NCBI RefSeq assembly: GCF_003944755.1
Contig: NZ_RWGU01000049.1
Location: 186,001-250,000 of the forward strand
From: Rhodovulum robiginosum
GTDB taxonomy: Bacteria > Pseudomonadota > Alphaproteobacteria > Rhodobacterales > Rhodobacteraceae
DNA: 64,000 nucleotides
Direction: 5' to 3'
Shown: one piece after another, positions 24,758 to 33,309 of the stretch
Layout: each line of letters starts with the position of its first letter
Numbering within the stretch: position 1 is the stretch's first letter
Notes under the pieces: model-generated
Databases searched by the model: none
Told to the model about the DNA's origin: nothing
What the model saw: only the letters and a program-made list of their open reading frames with translations
Translations under genes and position numbers: made by a program

Positions 24758-25656
24758 CCCGCCGCCCTCAATCCATCGCGGGCCGCGCACAGCCCTGTCA
24801 GCGTCAGGCGCGTGCCGTCGACCGGGCGCGCCGCGGCGCCTTGGGTATCCAACGCAGAGACGTAACGCGCCGTCAAATCCGCGCTGCCGAGCACGGTAAC
24901 GCTCTGGCCGACCCACATGCCCCGCGTCGCGGCCAGTTCCAGCCCCAGAAATAGGCCCGACAGCCGGGCCCGCGCCGCGCCGGGCGGGGCCGGGTCCAGC
25001 AGCGCCCGCGCGCGGATCGTGAAGAGATCGGTCGCCACCCGTTCGGGGCGGTTCGCGGCCTGGGCGACCGCCGCGCGAAAATGCGACTCGTCCCACCCTT
25101 CGTCCATCGCGTGGCGCAGCACCGAGCGCTCTGCGAACAGCGCGAAAGCCTCGCCCGTCATCGCGGTGCGAAAGGCGGTGACCGCGCCGGCCGCGACGCG
25201 CACCCATTTGGTATGGGTGCCGGGCAGGCAGATCAGCCCCTCGAAATCGGGGGTTTCAGCGAGAAACCCCGCGATCTGCGTTTCCTCGCCGCGCAGCACG
25301 TCGGGCGGGTCATCCTGACAAAGCCCGGGCAGGATTCGCACCGAAAGCCGCGGGTCGGTGCTGGGCGCGGTCGTGGCGCCGGCCGCGGCGGGGCGCCAGG
25401 GCAGGGGGGCATAGGGCGCCTCGATCCAGCCCTGCCGCGCCCCGGCCATGCCGCAGATCACCACCTCGGTCGCCCGGCCGGGGGCAAGCAGGTCGTCGGC
25501 GAGCGCCAGCAGCGCGGGCTCGAACGCCTCGGGCGACAGCCCCCCCATGCCGCTGGCCGCGCTGCGCGCCGCCAGAACAGAGCCGTCGCCGGCCATCGCC
25601 CAAAGACGCAGCTTCGACGTGCCCCAATCGGCGGCGATCCAGTCGGCCGCCGTCAT
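24754..25656 (-). CDS. dgoK: 2-dehydro-3-deoxygalactonokinase
   Basis: A 300-residue DgoK-family sugar-acid kinase phosphorylating 2-dehydro-3-deoxygalactonate at C6 with ATP. N-terminal ATP motif IAADWGTSKLRLWA, then SGMGGL, CGMAGARQGWIEAPY, and the core signature GEETQIAGFL followed by LPGTHTKWV. Length is normal. GGAGCCAGGCG provides a moderate ribosome-binding site, but a tiny upstream frame with a stronger site ends in the same ATGA, so translation may be coupled to it. Upstream of and overlapping the aldolase gene, divergent from the sugar ABC genes. Confidence 0.93.
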   Translation of the reverse strand: MTAADWIAADWGTSKLRLWAMAGDGSVLAARSAASGMGGLSPEAFEPALLALADDLLAPGRATEVVICGMAGARQGWIEAPYAPLPWRPAAAGATTAPSTDPRLSVRILPGLCQDDPPDVLRGEETQIAGFLAETPDFEGLICLPGTHTKWVRVAAGAVTAFRTAMTGEAFALFAERSVLRHAMDEGWDESHFRAAVAQAANRPERVATDLFTIRARALLDPAPPGAARARLSGLFLGLELAATRGMWVGQSVTVLGSADLTARYVSALDTQGAAARPVDGTRLTLTGLCAARDGLRAAG

Positions 25657-25691
25657 CGCCTGGCTCCCCGCGCATCAGCGATATGGGTCAT
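25653..25691 (-). CDS. Possible 12-residue leader peptide coupled to dgoK
   Basis: A frame MTHIADARGARR followed by TGA, read from ATG at 25691. It has a strong GGGAGGACGTGC site in front and its stop overlaps the dgoK start (CGATGACG). It may be a leader peptide that sets dgoK translation, or the decayed start of a lost gene. The Arg-rich end is not rich enough to claim amino-acid attenuation. Confidence 0.4.
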   Translation of the reverse strand: MTHIADARGARR

Positions 25692-25906
25692 GCACGTCCT
25701 CCCGTCCCGCGTCTCTCTGGCCTACGCCATTGCGCGGCGCCGCGCCAGCGCCGGGCCGCCATTCGGCGCCAATGCGTTTTTATTGCGAAACCCCCTTCCG
25801 AAACGCGCGGCCGGATTTTACCCTCGGGGCGTCGCAGGGAGGAAACAGAGGCCGGCACTTGGGACAACGGCCCGCGTCCTGCGGCAGACATAGTGGGAGG
25901 AATACC

Positions 25907-26920
25907 ATGAAAACCATGACAACCGTGGCCTGCGCCGCGCTTCTTTCGCTTGGCACGGCAGCTATGGCGCCGGCCGACACCTCGGACAAACGCATCGCGC
26001 TTTCCAACAACTACGCGGGCAATTCCTGGCGGCAGGCCATGCTGCGAAGCTGGGAAAAGGTAACGGGCGAGGCCGTGGAGGAGGGCGTCGTCGCCGAGGC
26101 GGATGCGTTTACCACCGCCGAGAACCAGGTGACCGAGCAGGCCGCGCAGATCCAGAACCTTATCCTGCAGGGCTATGACGCCATCGTGCTGAACGCCGCC
26201 TCGCCCGAGGGGCTGAACGGCGCGGTCCGCGAGGCCTGCGACGCAGGCGTCGTGGTCGTCAGCTTCGACGGCATCGTGACCGAGCCCTGCGCCTGGCGCA
26301 TCGCCGTCGATTTCAAGCAGATGGGCAAGGACGAGGTGCTCTATCTGGCCGACCGGCTGGACGGTGGCGACCTGCTGGAGATTCGCGGCCTTGCCGGCGT
26401 CTTCGTCGATGACGCGATCAGCGCCGGCATTCACGAGGGCGTGGAAGAGACCGGCAAGTTCGAGATCGCCGGCTCGGTCCACGGCAACTGGGCGCAGGAC
26501 GTGGCGCAAAAGGCCGTGGCGGGCATCCTGCCCTCGCTGCCCGAGATCGCCGCGGTCGTGACCCAGGGCGGCGACGGCTACGGCGCGGCACAGGCGTTCA
26601 AGGCCGCGGGCCGGCCGATGCCGATCATCGTGATGGGCAACCGCCACGACGAGCTGACCTGGTGGAAGGAGCAAAAGGACGCCAACGGCTACGAGACGAT
26701 GTCGGTCTCGATCGCGCCGGGCGTCTCGACCCTGGCCTTCTGGGTCGCGCAGCAGGTCCTCGACGGGGCCGACGTGCCGAAGGATCTGACGGTGCCCTTC
26801 CTGCGCATCGACCAGGAGAACCTGGAGGAGGCGTTGGAACGGACAGAGCCCGGCGGCGTGGCCAACGTGAACTACACGCTGGAAGACGCCAAGGAGGTCA
26901 TCGGCGGGGGCGCGATGTAG
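25907..26920 (+). CDS. Sugar ABC transporter periplasmic binding protein (ribose/galactose type)
   Basis: A 337-residue periplasmic-binding protein of the ribose/galactose class (Peripla_BP_4), with a signal peptide ending near AMA|PADTS. Family signs: RIALSNNYAGNSWRQAML, VTEQAAQIQNLILQGYDAIVLN, DAGVVVVSFD, and the hinge region GDGYGAAQAFKAAGRP. GTGGGAGGAATACC precedes the chosen ATG at 25907; an in-frame ATG about 130 bases upstream would destroy the signal peptide. It opens the rightward sugar unit divergent from dgoK, so the ligand is probably galactose, galactonate or a related sugar (inference). The ATPase gene starts 9 bases after its stop. Confidence 0.9.
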   Translation: MKTMTTVACAALLSLGTAAMAPADTSDKRIALSNNYAGNSWRQAMLRSWEKVTGEAVEEGVVAEADAFTTAENQVTEQAAQIQNLILQGYDAIVLNAASPEGLNGAVREACDAGVVVVSFDGIVTEPCAWRIAVDFKQMGKDEVLYLADRLDGGDLLEIRGLAGVFVDDAISAGIHEGVEETGKFEIAGSVHGNWAQDVAQKAVAGILPSLPEIAAVVTQGGDGYGAAQAFKAAGRPMPIIVMGNRHDELTWWKEQKDANGYETMSVSIAPGVSTLAFWVAQQVLDGADVPKDLTVPFLRIDQENLEEALERTEPGGVANVNYTLEDAKEVIGGGAM

Positions 26921-26929
26921 GCGGCCCCG

Positions 26930-28387
26930 ATGGCTGACGATGCGACACCGGTCGTCCGGCTGGACGGCGTCGAGAAAAGTTTCGGCGCCGTCCACGCGCT
27001 GACCGGGGTGACGCTGGCGCTGGCCCCCGGCCAGTGCCTGGGCCTTGTCGGCCATAACGGGGCCGGCAAGTCCACGCTGATGAACGTGCTGTCGGGCAAC
27101 CTTGCCCCCGATGCCGGCCGGATCGAGGTCGGCGGCACCGACCTGACACGCGGCTACGCCCCGCATGTGGCGCTGGCCCACGGGGTGCGCTGTGTCTATC
27201 AGGAGGGCTCGCTCTGCCCCAACCTGACCGTGGCAGAGAACGCGCGCATCTCGCACAAGGCGATCTCGGGGCCCGGCTGGCGGCGCCGGGCGCGGGCACT
27301 GATCGGCGGCCGGCTGGACGAAATCTTTCCCGGCCACGGCATCTCGTCCGACGACATCGTGGGCGACCTGTCGATCGCGCGGCGCCAGATGGTCGAGATC
27401 GCCCGCGCCTTCGCCGAAACCGATACCCCCGCGCGGGTGGTGATCCTCGACGAGCCGACCTCGTCGCTCGATTCGGTGGCGGCCGGCAAGCTGCTGGCCC
27501 ATGTGCGCCGCCATGTCGAGGGCGGGGGCGCCTGCGTGCTGATCTCGCACCTGCTGGGCGAGATACTGGACACCGCCGACCGCATCGCGGTGATGCGCGA
27601 TGGCGGCGTGGTCGCGCTCGACGCGGCGACGGCCTTCGACCGCGGCAAGCTGGTGGCGGCGATGGGCAGCGTCGCCGAGGCCGCCCCGCGCGAGACCGCG
27701 CAGACCGCCGCGATCCGCGACCACGCGCCGGTGGTGGTCGAGGCCAGCCCGCCGGGGCCGGACAGCCTGGCCCTTACCGCCCATCGCGGCGAGGTGGTGG
27801 GGCTGGCCGGGCTCAGCGGGCAGGGCCAGACCGAGCTGCTGGTCCAGATCTTCGACCACCGTCCGGGCACCGTCGTTGACGGCGAGGTGGCGATGGTGGC
27901 CGGCGACCGGCAAAGCGACGGCGTGTTCCCGCTCTGGTCCATCGCCGAGAACATCGCCATCGGCTCGCTGCGGCAATTCCTGTCGGGCCCCTTGCTCGAC
28001 CACGGCCGGGCGCGCGCCTTCGCCGAGGAGTGGCGCGGGCGCATCGGCATCCGCACCCCCGATATCGGCAACCCGATCCTGTCGCTTTCGGGCGGCAACC
28101 AGCAAAAGGCGCTGTTCGCCCGCGCGCTGGGATCGACCGCCGCGATCATTGCCATGGACGACCCGATGCGCGGCGTCGATGTTGGCACCAAGCAAGAAGT
28201 CTACGCGATGATCCGGGCCGAGACCGCCAAGGGCCGCACCTTCCTTTGGTACACCACCGAGATGGACGAGCTTGTCCATTGCGACCATGTCTACGTGTTC
28301 CGCGAGGGCGCGATCGTGGCTGACCTGGCGCGCGCCGAGATGACCGAGGAACGGGTGCTGCACGCCTCGTTCCGGGAGGACGCATGA
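26930..28387 (+). CDS. Sugar ABC transporter ATP-binding protein (RbsA/MglA type)
   Basis: A 485-residue double-NBD ATPase. Domain one has an intact Walker A (GHNGAGKST), signature-like [15 protein letters not shown] (degenerate LSGGQ) and Walker B ([12 protein letters not shown]). Domain two has a degenerate Walker A (GLSGQGQTE), a full signature [15 protein letters not shown] and Walker-B-like [12 protein letters not shown]. One weak and one strong half is the family pattern. It is slightly shorter than the usual 490-510, mainly in the second domain after Walker A. The start follows the binding-protein gene by nine bases, and the end overlaps the first permease gene by four. Confidence 0.93.
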   Translation: MADDATPVVRLDGVEKSFGAVHALTGVTLALAPGQCLGLVGHNGAGKSTLMNVLSGNLAPDAGRIEVGGTDLTRGYAPHVALAHGVRCVYQEGSLCPNLTVAENARISHKAISGPGWRRRARALIGGRLDEIFPGHGISSDDIVGDLSIARRQMVEIARAFAETDTPARVVILDEPTSSLDSVAAGKLLAHVRRHVEGGGACVLISHLLGEILDTADRIAVMRDGGVVALDAATAFDRGKLVAAMGSVAEAAPRETAQTAAIRDHAPVVVEASPPGPDSLALTAHRGEVVGLAGLSGQGQTELLVQIFDHRPGTVVDGEVAMVAGDRQSDGVFPLWSIAENIAIGSLRQFLSGPLLDHGRARAFAEEWRGRIGIRTPDIGNPILSLSGGNQQKALFARALGSTAAIIAMDDPMRGVDVGTKQEVYAMIRAETAKGRTFLWYTTEMDELVHCDHVYVFREGAIVADLARAEMTEERVLHASFREDA

Positions 28388-29322
28388 GCGCGCCGGTCTC
28401 TCCCCGCGTGCTGCGCGCGCTGTTGCCGCCGCTTTCGCTGGCCGCGCTGCTGATCGCGATCTTCTGGCTGCAGCCCCGGACCATGAGCTATTTCGGGCTC
28501 AACCTGCTGCTCAACCTCGCGGTGCCCATCGCGCTGGCGACCATCGCGCAGATGTTCATCCTCTGCGTCAACGAGCTGGACCTGTCCATCGGGGCCTTTG
28601 TCAGCCTCGTGGCCTGCATCACCGCGACATGGCTGCACGACGCGCCGCTGCTGGGCGTGCTCGCGCTTGCGGGGCTGGTGGCGGCCTATGCCGGGCTGGG
28701 CGCGCTGATCCATCTGCGCAACCTGCCCTCCATCGTGGTCACGCTGGGCATGTCCTTCGTCTGGCTTGGGCTGGCGGTACTGGTGCTGCCGACACCGGGC
28801 GGCGCGGCGCCCGACTACATCCGCAGCCTGATGACGCTGAAACCGCCCATCGTGCCGTTCCCGATCATCGCCTCGGTGGTGCTGGCGCTGGCCGTGCATG
28901 TGCTGCTGATGCGCTCGGCCTGGGGCACGGTGCTGCGCGGGGCAGGGGGCAACCCGCAGGCGCTGGCGCGCGCCGGCTGGTCGATCCTGAGGATCAAGAT
29001 GACGATGTTCGCGCTGGCCGGGTTTTTCGGCGTGCTGTCGGGAATGGCGCTGGTCGGGCTGACCACCTCGGCCGACGCCAATATCGCGCTGCGCTATACG
29101 CTTTTGTCCATCGCCGGGGTGATCCTGGGCGGGGGCGAATTCGTGGGCGGGCGCGTCTCGCCGATCGGCGCGGTGATCGGCGCGGTGACGCTGGCGCTGG
29201 CCGGGTCGTTCCTGTCCTTCCTGCGGCTCAACCCCGACTGGCAGATCGGGGCGCAGGGGGCGATCCTGATCCTGGTTCTGGCGCTGCGCGTTCTCATCAG
29301 CCGCGGGGAGGTTCGCCGATGA
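28384..29322 (+). CDS. Sugar ABC transporter permease 1 (ribose type)
   Basis: A 312-residue BPD_transp_2-type permease with eight to ten hydrophobic helices. Characteristic segments are [22 protein letters not shown] near residue 55, [17 protein letters not shown] near 110 and ASIVAG-like [23 protein letters not shown] near 245. It overlaps the ATPase gene by four bases (ATGA) and the second permease gene by four bases. The system therefore uses two different permeases as a heterodimer, unlike the homodimeric RbsC. Confidence 0.9.
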   Translation: MSAPVSPRVLRALLPPLSLAALLIAIFWLQPRTMSYFGLNLLLNLAVPIALATIAQMFILCVNELDLSIGAFVSLVACITATWLHDAPLLGVLALAGLVAAYAGLGALIHLRNLPSIVVTLGMSFVWLGLAVLVLPTPGGAAPDYIRSLMTLKPPIVPFPIIASVVLALAVHVLLMRSAWGTVLRGAGGNPQALARAGWSILRIKMTMFALAGFFGVLSGMALVGLTTSADANIALRYTLLSIAGVILGGGEFVGGRVSPIGAVIGAVTLALAGSFLSFLRLNPDWQIGAQGAILILVLALRVLISRGEVRR

Positions 29323-30266
29323 CCGCGACGCTGAACCTTTTGAAACAGCCCTGGGTCTGGGCCTGGGTCGGCGCGCTGGGGGTCTGGGGCGCCACCGCCG
29401 CCTTTACCGGCGGGCAGGGCGCGGGCGAGGTGCTGCGCGCGGCGCTGACCTTCGGGGCGTTCTACGTCATCGTGGCTTTGGGCCAGATGTTCGTGGTCAC
29501 CCTCGGGCCCGGCAATGTCGATCTGTCGATCCCGGCCTGCATGACGCTGGCGGGCACCGTCGCAATGAAGACGATGGCGGGGGCGGCGGCGATGATCCCG
29601 GTCGGGCTGCTGATAGCATTGGGCATCGGGCTGGTGGTCGGCACGGTGAATTACGCGCTGATCCGCCTGCTGCGCATCCCGCCGATCATCGCAACGCTCT
29701 CGTCGAGCTTCATCTACCAGTCCGCCGCGATCTGGTGGAACCGTGGCCTGCGGGTCAAGCCGCCCGCGGCGCTGGCCGATTTCACCACCGCCAAGATCGC
29801 CGGCGTCCCGGTCATCGCGCTTTGCGTGGCCGTGCTGGCCGTGGCCGGGCACGTTCTGTTGACCCGCACGCTCTACGGCCGCGGCGTCGTCGCCATCGGT
29901 CAGAACCCGCGCGCCGCCCATCTGGCCGGTGTCGGGGTCGAGCGGATCCGCGCGGCCACCTACATCCTGTCGGCCACGCTGGCGGGGCTCTGCGGCTATC
30001 TGCTGGCCGGCTTTTCAGGCGGCGCGGCGCTGAACATGGGCGAGGAATACCTGCTGAGTTCTATCGCCGTGGTGGTGATCGGCGGCACCTCGGTCGCGGG
30101 CGGTTTTGCCAACGTGCCGGGCCTCTGGGGCGCGGCGCTGTTTCTGTTTCTGCTGGTCACCATGCTCAACACCTTCGGCGCGGGGGCGGGGGTGCGCATG
30201 GTGCTGACCGGCCTCATCATCATCGGCGTGATCGTTGCGGCCAGCGGCACGCGCCGCCGAACCTGA
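29319..30266 (+). CDS. Sugar ABC transporter permease 2 (ribose type)
   Basis: A 315-residue partner permease of the same family. Segments include GQMFVVTLGPGNVDLSIPACMTLAG near residue 55, LIRLLRIPPIIATLSSSFIYQS near 110, and AIGQNPRAAHLAGV followed by LLSSIAVVVIGGTSVAGGFA in the C-terminal half. Start at 29319, overlapping permease 1 by four bases. It is followed after 11 bases by the lactonase gene, whose AAGGAGGA site begins at this gene's stop. All four transport genes and the lactonase should form one transcript. Confidence 0.9.
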   Translation: MTATLNLLKQPWVWAWVGALGVWGATAAFTGGQGAGEVLRAALTFGAFYVIVALGQMFVVTLGPGNVDLSIPACMTLAGTVAMKTMAGAAAMIPVGLLIALGIGLVVGTVNYALIRLLRIPPIIATLSSSFIYQSAAIWWNRGLRVKPPAALADFTTAKIAGVPVIALCVAVLAVAGHVLLTRTLYGRGVVAIGQNPRAAHLAGVGVERIRAATYILSATLAGLCGYLLAGFSGGAALNMGEEYLLSSIAVVVIGGTSVAGGFANVPGLWGAALFLFLLVTMLNTFGAGAGVRMVLTGLIIIGVIVAASGTRRRT

Positions 30267-30277
30267 AGGAGGACACC

Positions 30278-31195
30278 ATGGCCCTTGTCGGCGACGCCTA
30301 CGAGTATTTCGACCCGCGCTTCCGCGACCTCACCGTGCCGATCGCCGAGGTCGAGGTGCTGTTCGACGGCTGCCGCTGGGCCGAGGGCCCGGTCTGGTTC
30401 GACGATGGGGGCTATCTGGTCTGGTCGGACATCCCCAACAACCGCATGCTGCGCTGGGTGCCGGACATGGGCGTCGGCGTGTTCCGCGCCGACAGCAACT
30501 TCGCCAACGGCAACACCCGCGACCGGGAGGGACGGCTGGTCAGCTGTGAACATGGCGCCCGCCGCGTTACCCGGACCGAACCCGACGGCACCATCACGGT
30601 GATCGCCGACCGCTACAAGGGCGGGCGGCTGAACTCGCCCAACGATGTGGTGGTCAAATCCGACGGCACGATCTGGTTTACCGATCCGACCTACGGCATC
30701 CTGTCGGATTACGAGGGCCACCGGGCCGAGCCCGAGCAGGCAGGCTGCTTCGTCTTTCGCGTTGACCCGGCCACGGGCGAGATCGCCGTGGTGGCCGACG
30801 ATTTCGTCAAGCCGAACGGGCTGGCCTTTTCGCCCGACGAGAGCAAGCTCTACATCTCCGATACCGGGCTCAGCCACGATCCCGACGGGCCCCACCATAT
30901 CCGCGTCTTCGACGTGGGCGACGACAACGCCCTCAGCGGCGGCGAGGTTTTCGTCGAGGTCGCGCCCGGCGTGCCCGACGGGTTCCGGGTGGACGTGCAG
31001 GGCAACCTCTGGTCCAGCGCGCAGGACGGGGTGCGGGTGTTCGATGCCGAGGGCCGCCCGCTGGGCCGCATCAAGATGCCCCAGATGGTGGCGAACCTCA
31101 CCTTCGGCGGCCCCAAGCGCAATCGGCTCTTCATCGCCTCCACCCACACGCTGTGCGCGGTCTATGTCGGGGTGAGCGGCGCGCAGAGGCCATGA
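30278..31195 (+). CDS. SMP-30/gluconolactonase-like lactonase
   Basis: A 305-residue cytoplasmic sugar lactonase of the SMP-30/gluconolactonase/LRE family, a six-bladed propeller. Metal and catalytic signs: RWAEGPVWFDDGGYLVWSD (Glu ligand), NGNTRDREGRLVSCEHG, GGRLNSPNDVVVKSDGTIWFTDP (Asn ligand), VKPNGLAFSPDESKLYISDT (Asn and Asp ligands). No signal peptide. With the galactonate enzymes upstream it would open galactono-1,4- or 1,5-lactone formed by a sugar dehydrogenase encoded elsewhere. Ribosome-binding site AAGGAGGACACC is very strong. Confidence 0.9.
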   Translation: MALVGDAYEYFDPRFRDLTVPIAEVEVLFDGCRWAEGPVWFDDGGYLVWSDIPNNRMLRWVPDMGVGVFRADSNFANGNTRDREGRLVSCEHGARRVTRTEPDGTITVIADRYKGGRLNSPNDVVVKSDGTIWFTDPTYGILSDYEGHRAEPEQAGCFVFRVDPATGEIAVVADDFVKPNGLAFSPDESKLYISDTGLSHDPDGPHHIRVFDVGDDNALSGGEVFVEVAPGVPDGFRVDVQGNLWSSAQDGVRVFDAEGRPLGRIKMPQMVANLTFGGPKRNRLFIASTHTLCAVYVGVSGAQRP

Positions 31196-31389
31196 CGAAA
31201 GGCGAAGGCGCGAGGAGCGCGGCGTCAATCCGGCGTCTGCACCGTGTGCGAACGCCTGGCCCTTCTGCGCGGTGGCGTCGTCAGCGCTTTTCCAGTTCAC
31301 CTTCCGGCCCACTTCGGTGTCCGGGATTCAGGTCATCGTTTCTGTGCCGGGTGGGATTGGTGCGACGTTCCGGTTGACCTGCGGTCGCT

Positions 31390-32442
31390 GTGCGACGCAC
31401 GCTCGCCGGGTCCGAGGTTAAGCGAAAGAAGACCGAGATCGAAACCGGGGAAAAAGAGACAAGCGAGCAAGGCCCGAAAGCGAGCAGCCAGCCGACCCGC
31501 ATCCGGCCGACCTTGCGGCAGATGCAGGGCTTCATGGCGGTGGCCCGCCTTGGCTCGTTCAGCCGCGCGGCCAGCGAGCTTGGCCTGTCCCAGTCGGCCT
31601 TGAGCCAGTCGGTTCAGCAGTTGGAGTTCCTGCTCGATGCCGAGCTTCTGGACCGCCGCAACAGGACGATCGTGGCAACGCCCGCGGGCGCGGTGCTGAT
31701 GCGGCGGCTGCGCGGGATTCTCGACGATCTCGACGGCGCCCTGAACGAGGTACAGCGCGAGATCAACACCAACGAAGGCGCGATATCGGTCGCGTGCCTG
31801 TCGACCGTCGCAACGCTGCTGATGCCGCCGACGGTGGGGGTGTTCAAACAGCAATTCCCCAAGGTCTCGGTGTCGATCCGCGACGAGAACGTGGACGGCA
31901 TCCTCGATCAGGTGAAATCGGGCGCTGTCGATTTCGCGGTGACCTGCCTGTTCTCGGACGACCGTGAGATCGCGTTCGAGCCGGTGCTGCGGGACCGGTT
32001 CCGCTTTGTCTGCACCCAGGACCACCCTTTTGCCACGCGCAAGTTCATCCGCTGGCGCGACCTGGACCAGGCCAACCTCGTCGTGATGACCCGCGGCACC
32101 GGGATCCGGCGGCTGATCGACCGTCACCTGTCGGATGCAAGCGTGCTGGACAAGGCGAAATACGAGGTATCGCGGGTGCCGTCGATCCTGAAGATCGTCG
32201 AGGAAGGCGGGGTCAGTTCGGTGCTGCCGGCCCTGACATTGGCCGCACTGCCGACCGAAACGCAGCTTGTCCACCTGCCGATGACCGAGCCCGAGATCCA
32301 GCGCGAGGTCGGGATAGCGACCCGGACAGGCGTGCCGCTTCAGACCATCGCCGAACGGTTTCGCCGCGATTTCCTGCATGTGTTGGTGAACGGGCATCAC
32401 CTTGCGCATATGCCGGATATCCACATCCTGGCAGACCCTTAG
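31390..32442 (+). CDS. LysR-family regulator of the organic-acid cluster
   Basis: A 350-residue LysR activator. The HTH begins at about residue 38 (IRPTLRQMQGFMAVARLGSFSRAASELGLSQS...); the 37 residues before it are charged (KRKKTEIETGEKETSEQ), an unusual extension. The GTG at 31390 is the only start upstream of the HTH in this frame, without a clear ribosome-binding site; translation from farther upstream is not excluded. The effector domain ends normally. Convergent with the amidohydrolase gene, six bases apart. By position it is the candidate regulator of the Tct genes (inference). Confidence 0.83.
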   Translation: MRRTLAGSEVKRKKTEIETGEKETSEQGPKASSQPTRIRPTLRQMQGFMAVARLGSFSRAASELGLSQSALSQSVQQLEFLLDAELLDRRNRTIVATPAGAVLMRRLRGILDDLDGALNEVQREINTNEGAISVACLSTVATLLMPPTVGVFKQQFPKVSVSIRDENVDGILDQVKSGAVDFAVTCLFSDDREIAFEPVLRDRFRFVCTQDHPFATRKFIRWRDLDQANLVVMTRGTGIRRLIDRHLSDASVLDKAKYEVSRVPSILKIVEEGGVSSVLPALTLAALPTETQLVHLPMTEPEIQREVGIATRTGVPLQTIAERFRRDFLHVLVNGHHLAHMPDIHILADP

Positions 32443-32448
32443 ACCGGG

Positions 32449-33309
32449 TCAATCGCCCGGAAAATAGAGCCGGGCGGGATTATCGACCAGAACCTGCCGC
32501 GCGTGCGGGCCGAACCAGTCGATCGCCTGGTCCAGCAGCGCCGCATCGTCGGGTACCGGCCCGTCGAACAGCATCACGTGAGGCCAGTTCGAGCCCCAGA
32601 CCACGCGGTCCGGCGCGGTGTCCAGAACCGCCTGCGCAAGCGGGGCCATGTCGGTCCAGTCGGGGCGCGAGGACAGGCGGTACCAGCTGCAGATCTTGGT
32701 CCAGACGTGGTCGCAATCCTCCAAAAGGCGCAACAGGCACCCGAAGGCCGCGCTGCCCGGCCCCATGTCGCCGGTTGTGCGCGCCATGTGATCCAGCATG
32801 ATCGGCACGGGCGACGCCCGGATTGCCTTTTCCAGTTCCAGAATCTCGTCGGCGTCGTGCAGGTGGAACAGGATGTGCCAGCCACGGGGCGCGATCTTGT
32901 GGGCAAGCTGCTGCATGCCCTCGGTCCCCGAGGCGCCGCGCAGCATCGAGGACAGGCGGACGCCGCGGATGCCGCCGGCGTCGTAATCGGCCAGCACGCC
33001 CTCCGACACGTCGAGCGGGACGACCGCAATGCCGCGCGCGCTCTCGCCCATGCGGGCTATGGCATCGAGCGTCACGGCATTGTCGAAGCCGTGCGCCCCC
33101 GGCTGCACCACCACGCTGCGCGAAATGCCGAGCGCCTCGCGCAGCGCAAGGTATTGCTCGAGCGGCGCGTCGGGTGCGGTGTAGGCACGGCCTTGCGCCA
33201 GCGCGAAACGGTCGGCCGGCCCGACGATGTGGCAATGGGCGTCGATCAGCCCGGTCGGCACGGTCCGGCCGGGACGGCGGGGCGGTCTTGGCGGCAGGCA
33301 GGTCCGCAT
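32449..33309 (-). CDS. Amidohydrolase 2 family, 2-pyrone-4,6-dicarboxylate-lactonase-like
   Basis: A 286-residue TIM-barrel hydrolase. Metal-site signs: GLIDAHCHIVGP at residue 19-30, ILFHLHD near 145, PIMLDHMAR near 165, VWGSNWPH near 235. The early segment RFALAQGRAYTAPDAPLEQYLALR resembles LigI-type lactonases (2-pyrone-4,6-dicarboxylate hydrolase) and galactarolactone isomerase. The chemistry is likely lactone hydrolysis or isomerisation of a dicarboxylic compound. The start at 33309 overlaps the TctA stop by one base (TGATG), so it is the last gene of the leftward Tct operon. LigI versus galactarolactone isomerase cannot be decided from sequence alone. Confidence 0.82.
   Translation of the reverse strand: MRTCLPPRPPRRPGRTVPTGLIDAHCHIVGPADRFALAQGRAYTAPDAPLEQYLALREALGISRSVVVQPGAHGFDNAVTLDAIARMGESARGIAVVPLDVSEGVLADYDAGGIRGVRLSSMLRGASGTEGMQQLAHKIAPRGWHILFHLHDADEILELEKAIRASPVPIMLDHMARTTGDMGPGSAAFGCLLRLLEDCDHVWTKICSWYRLSSRPDWTDMAPLAQAVLDTAPDRVVWGSNWPHVMLFDGPVPDDAALLDQAIDWFGPHARQVLVDNPARLYFPGD

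Noticed and set aside
25688-28363. 891-codon minus-strand frame opposite the sugar-binding protein and ATPase genes
   Set aside because: Composed of His/Arg/Gln/Gly-rich repeats typical of antisense frames in high-GC DNA; the + strand encodes clear ABC proteins.
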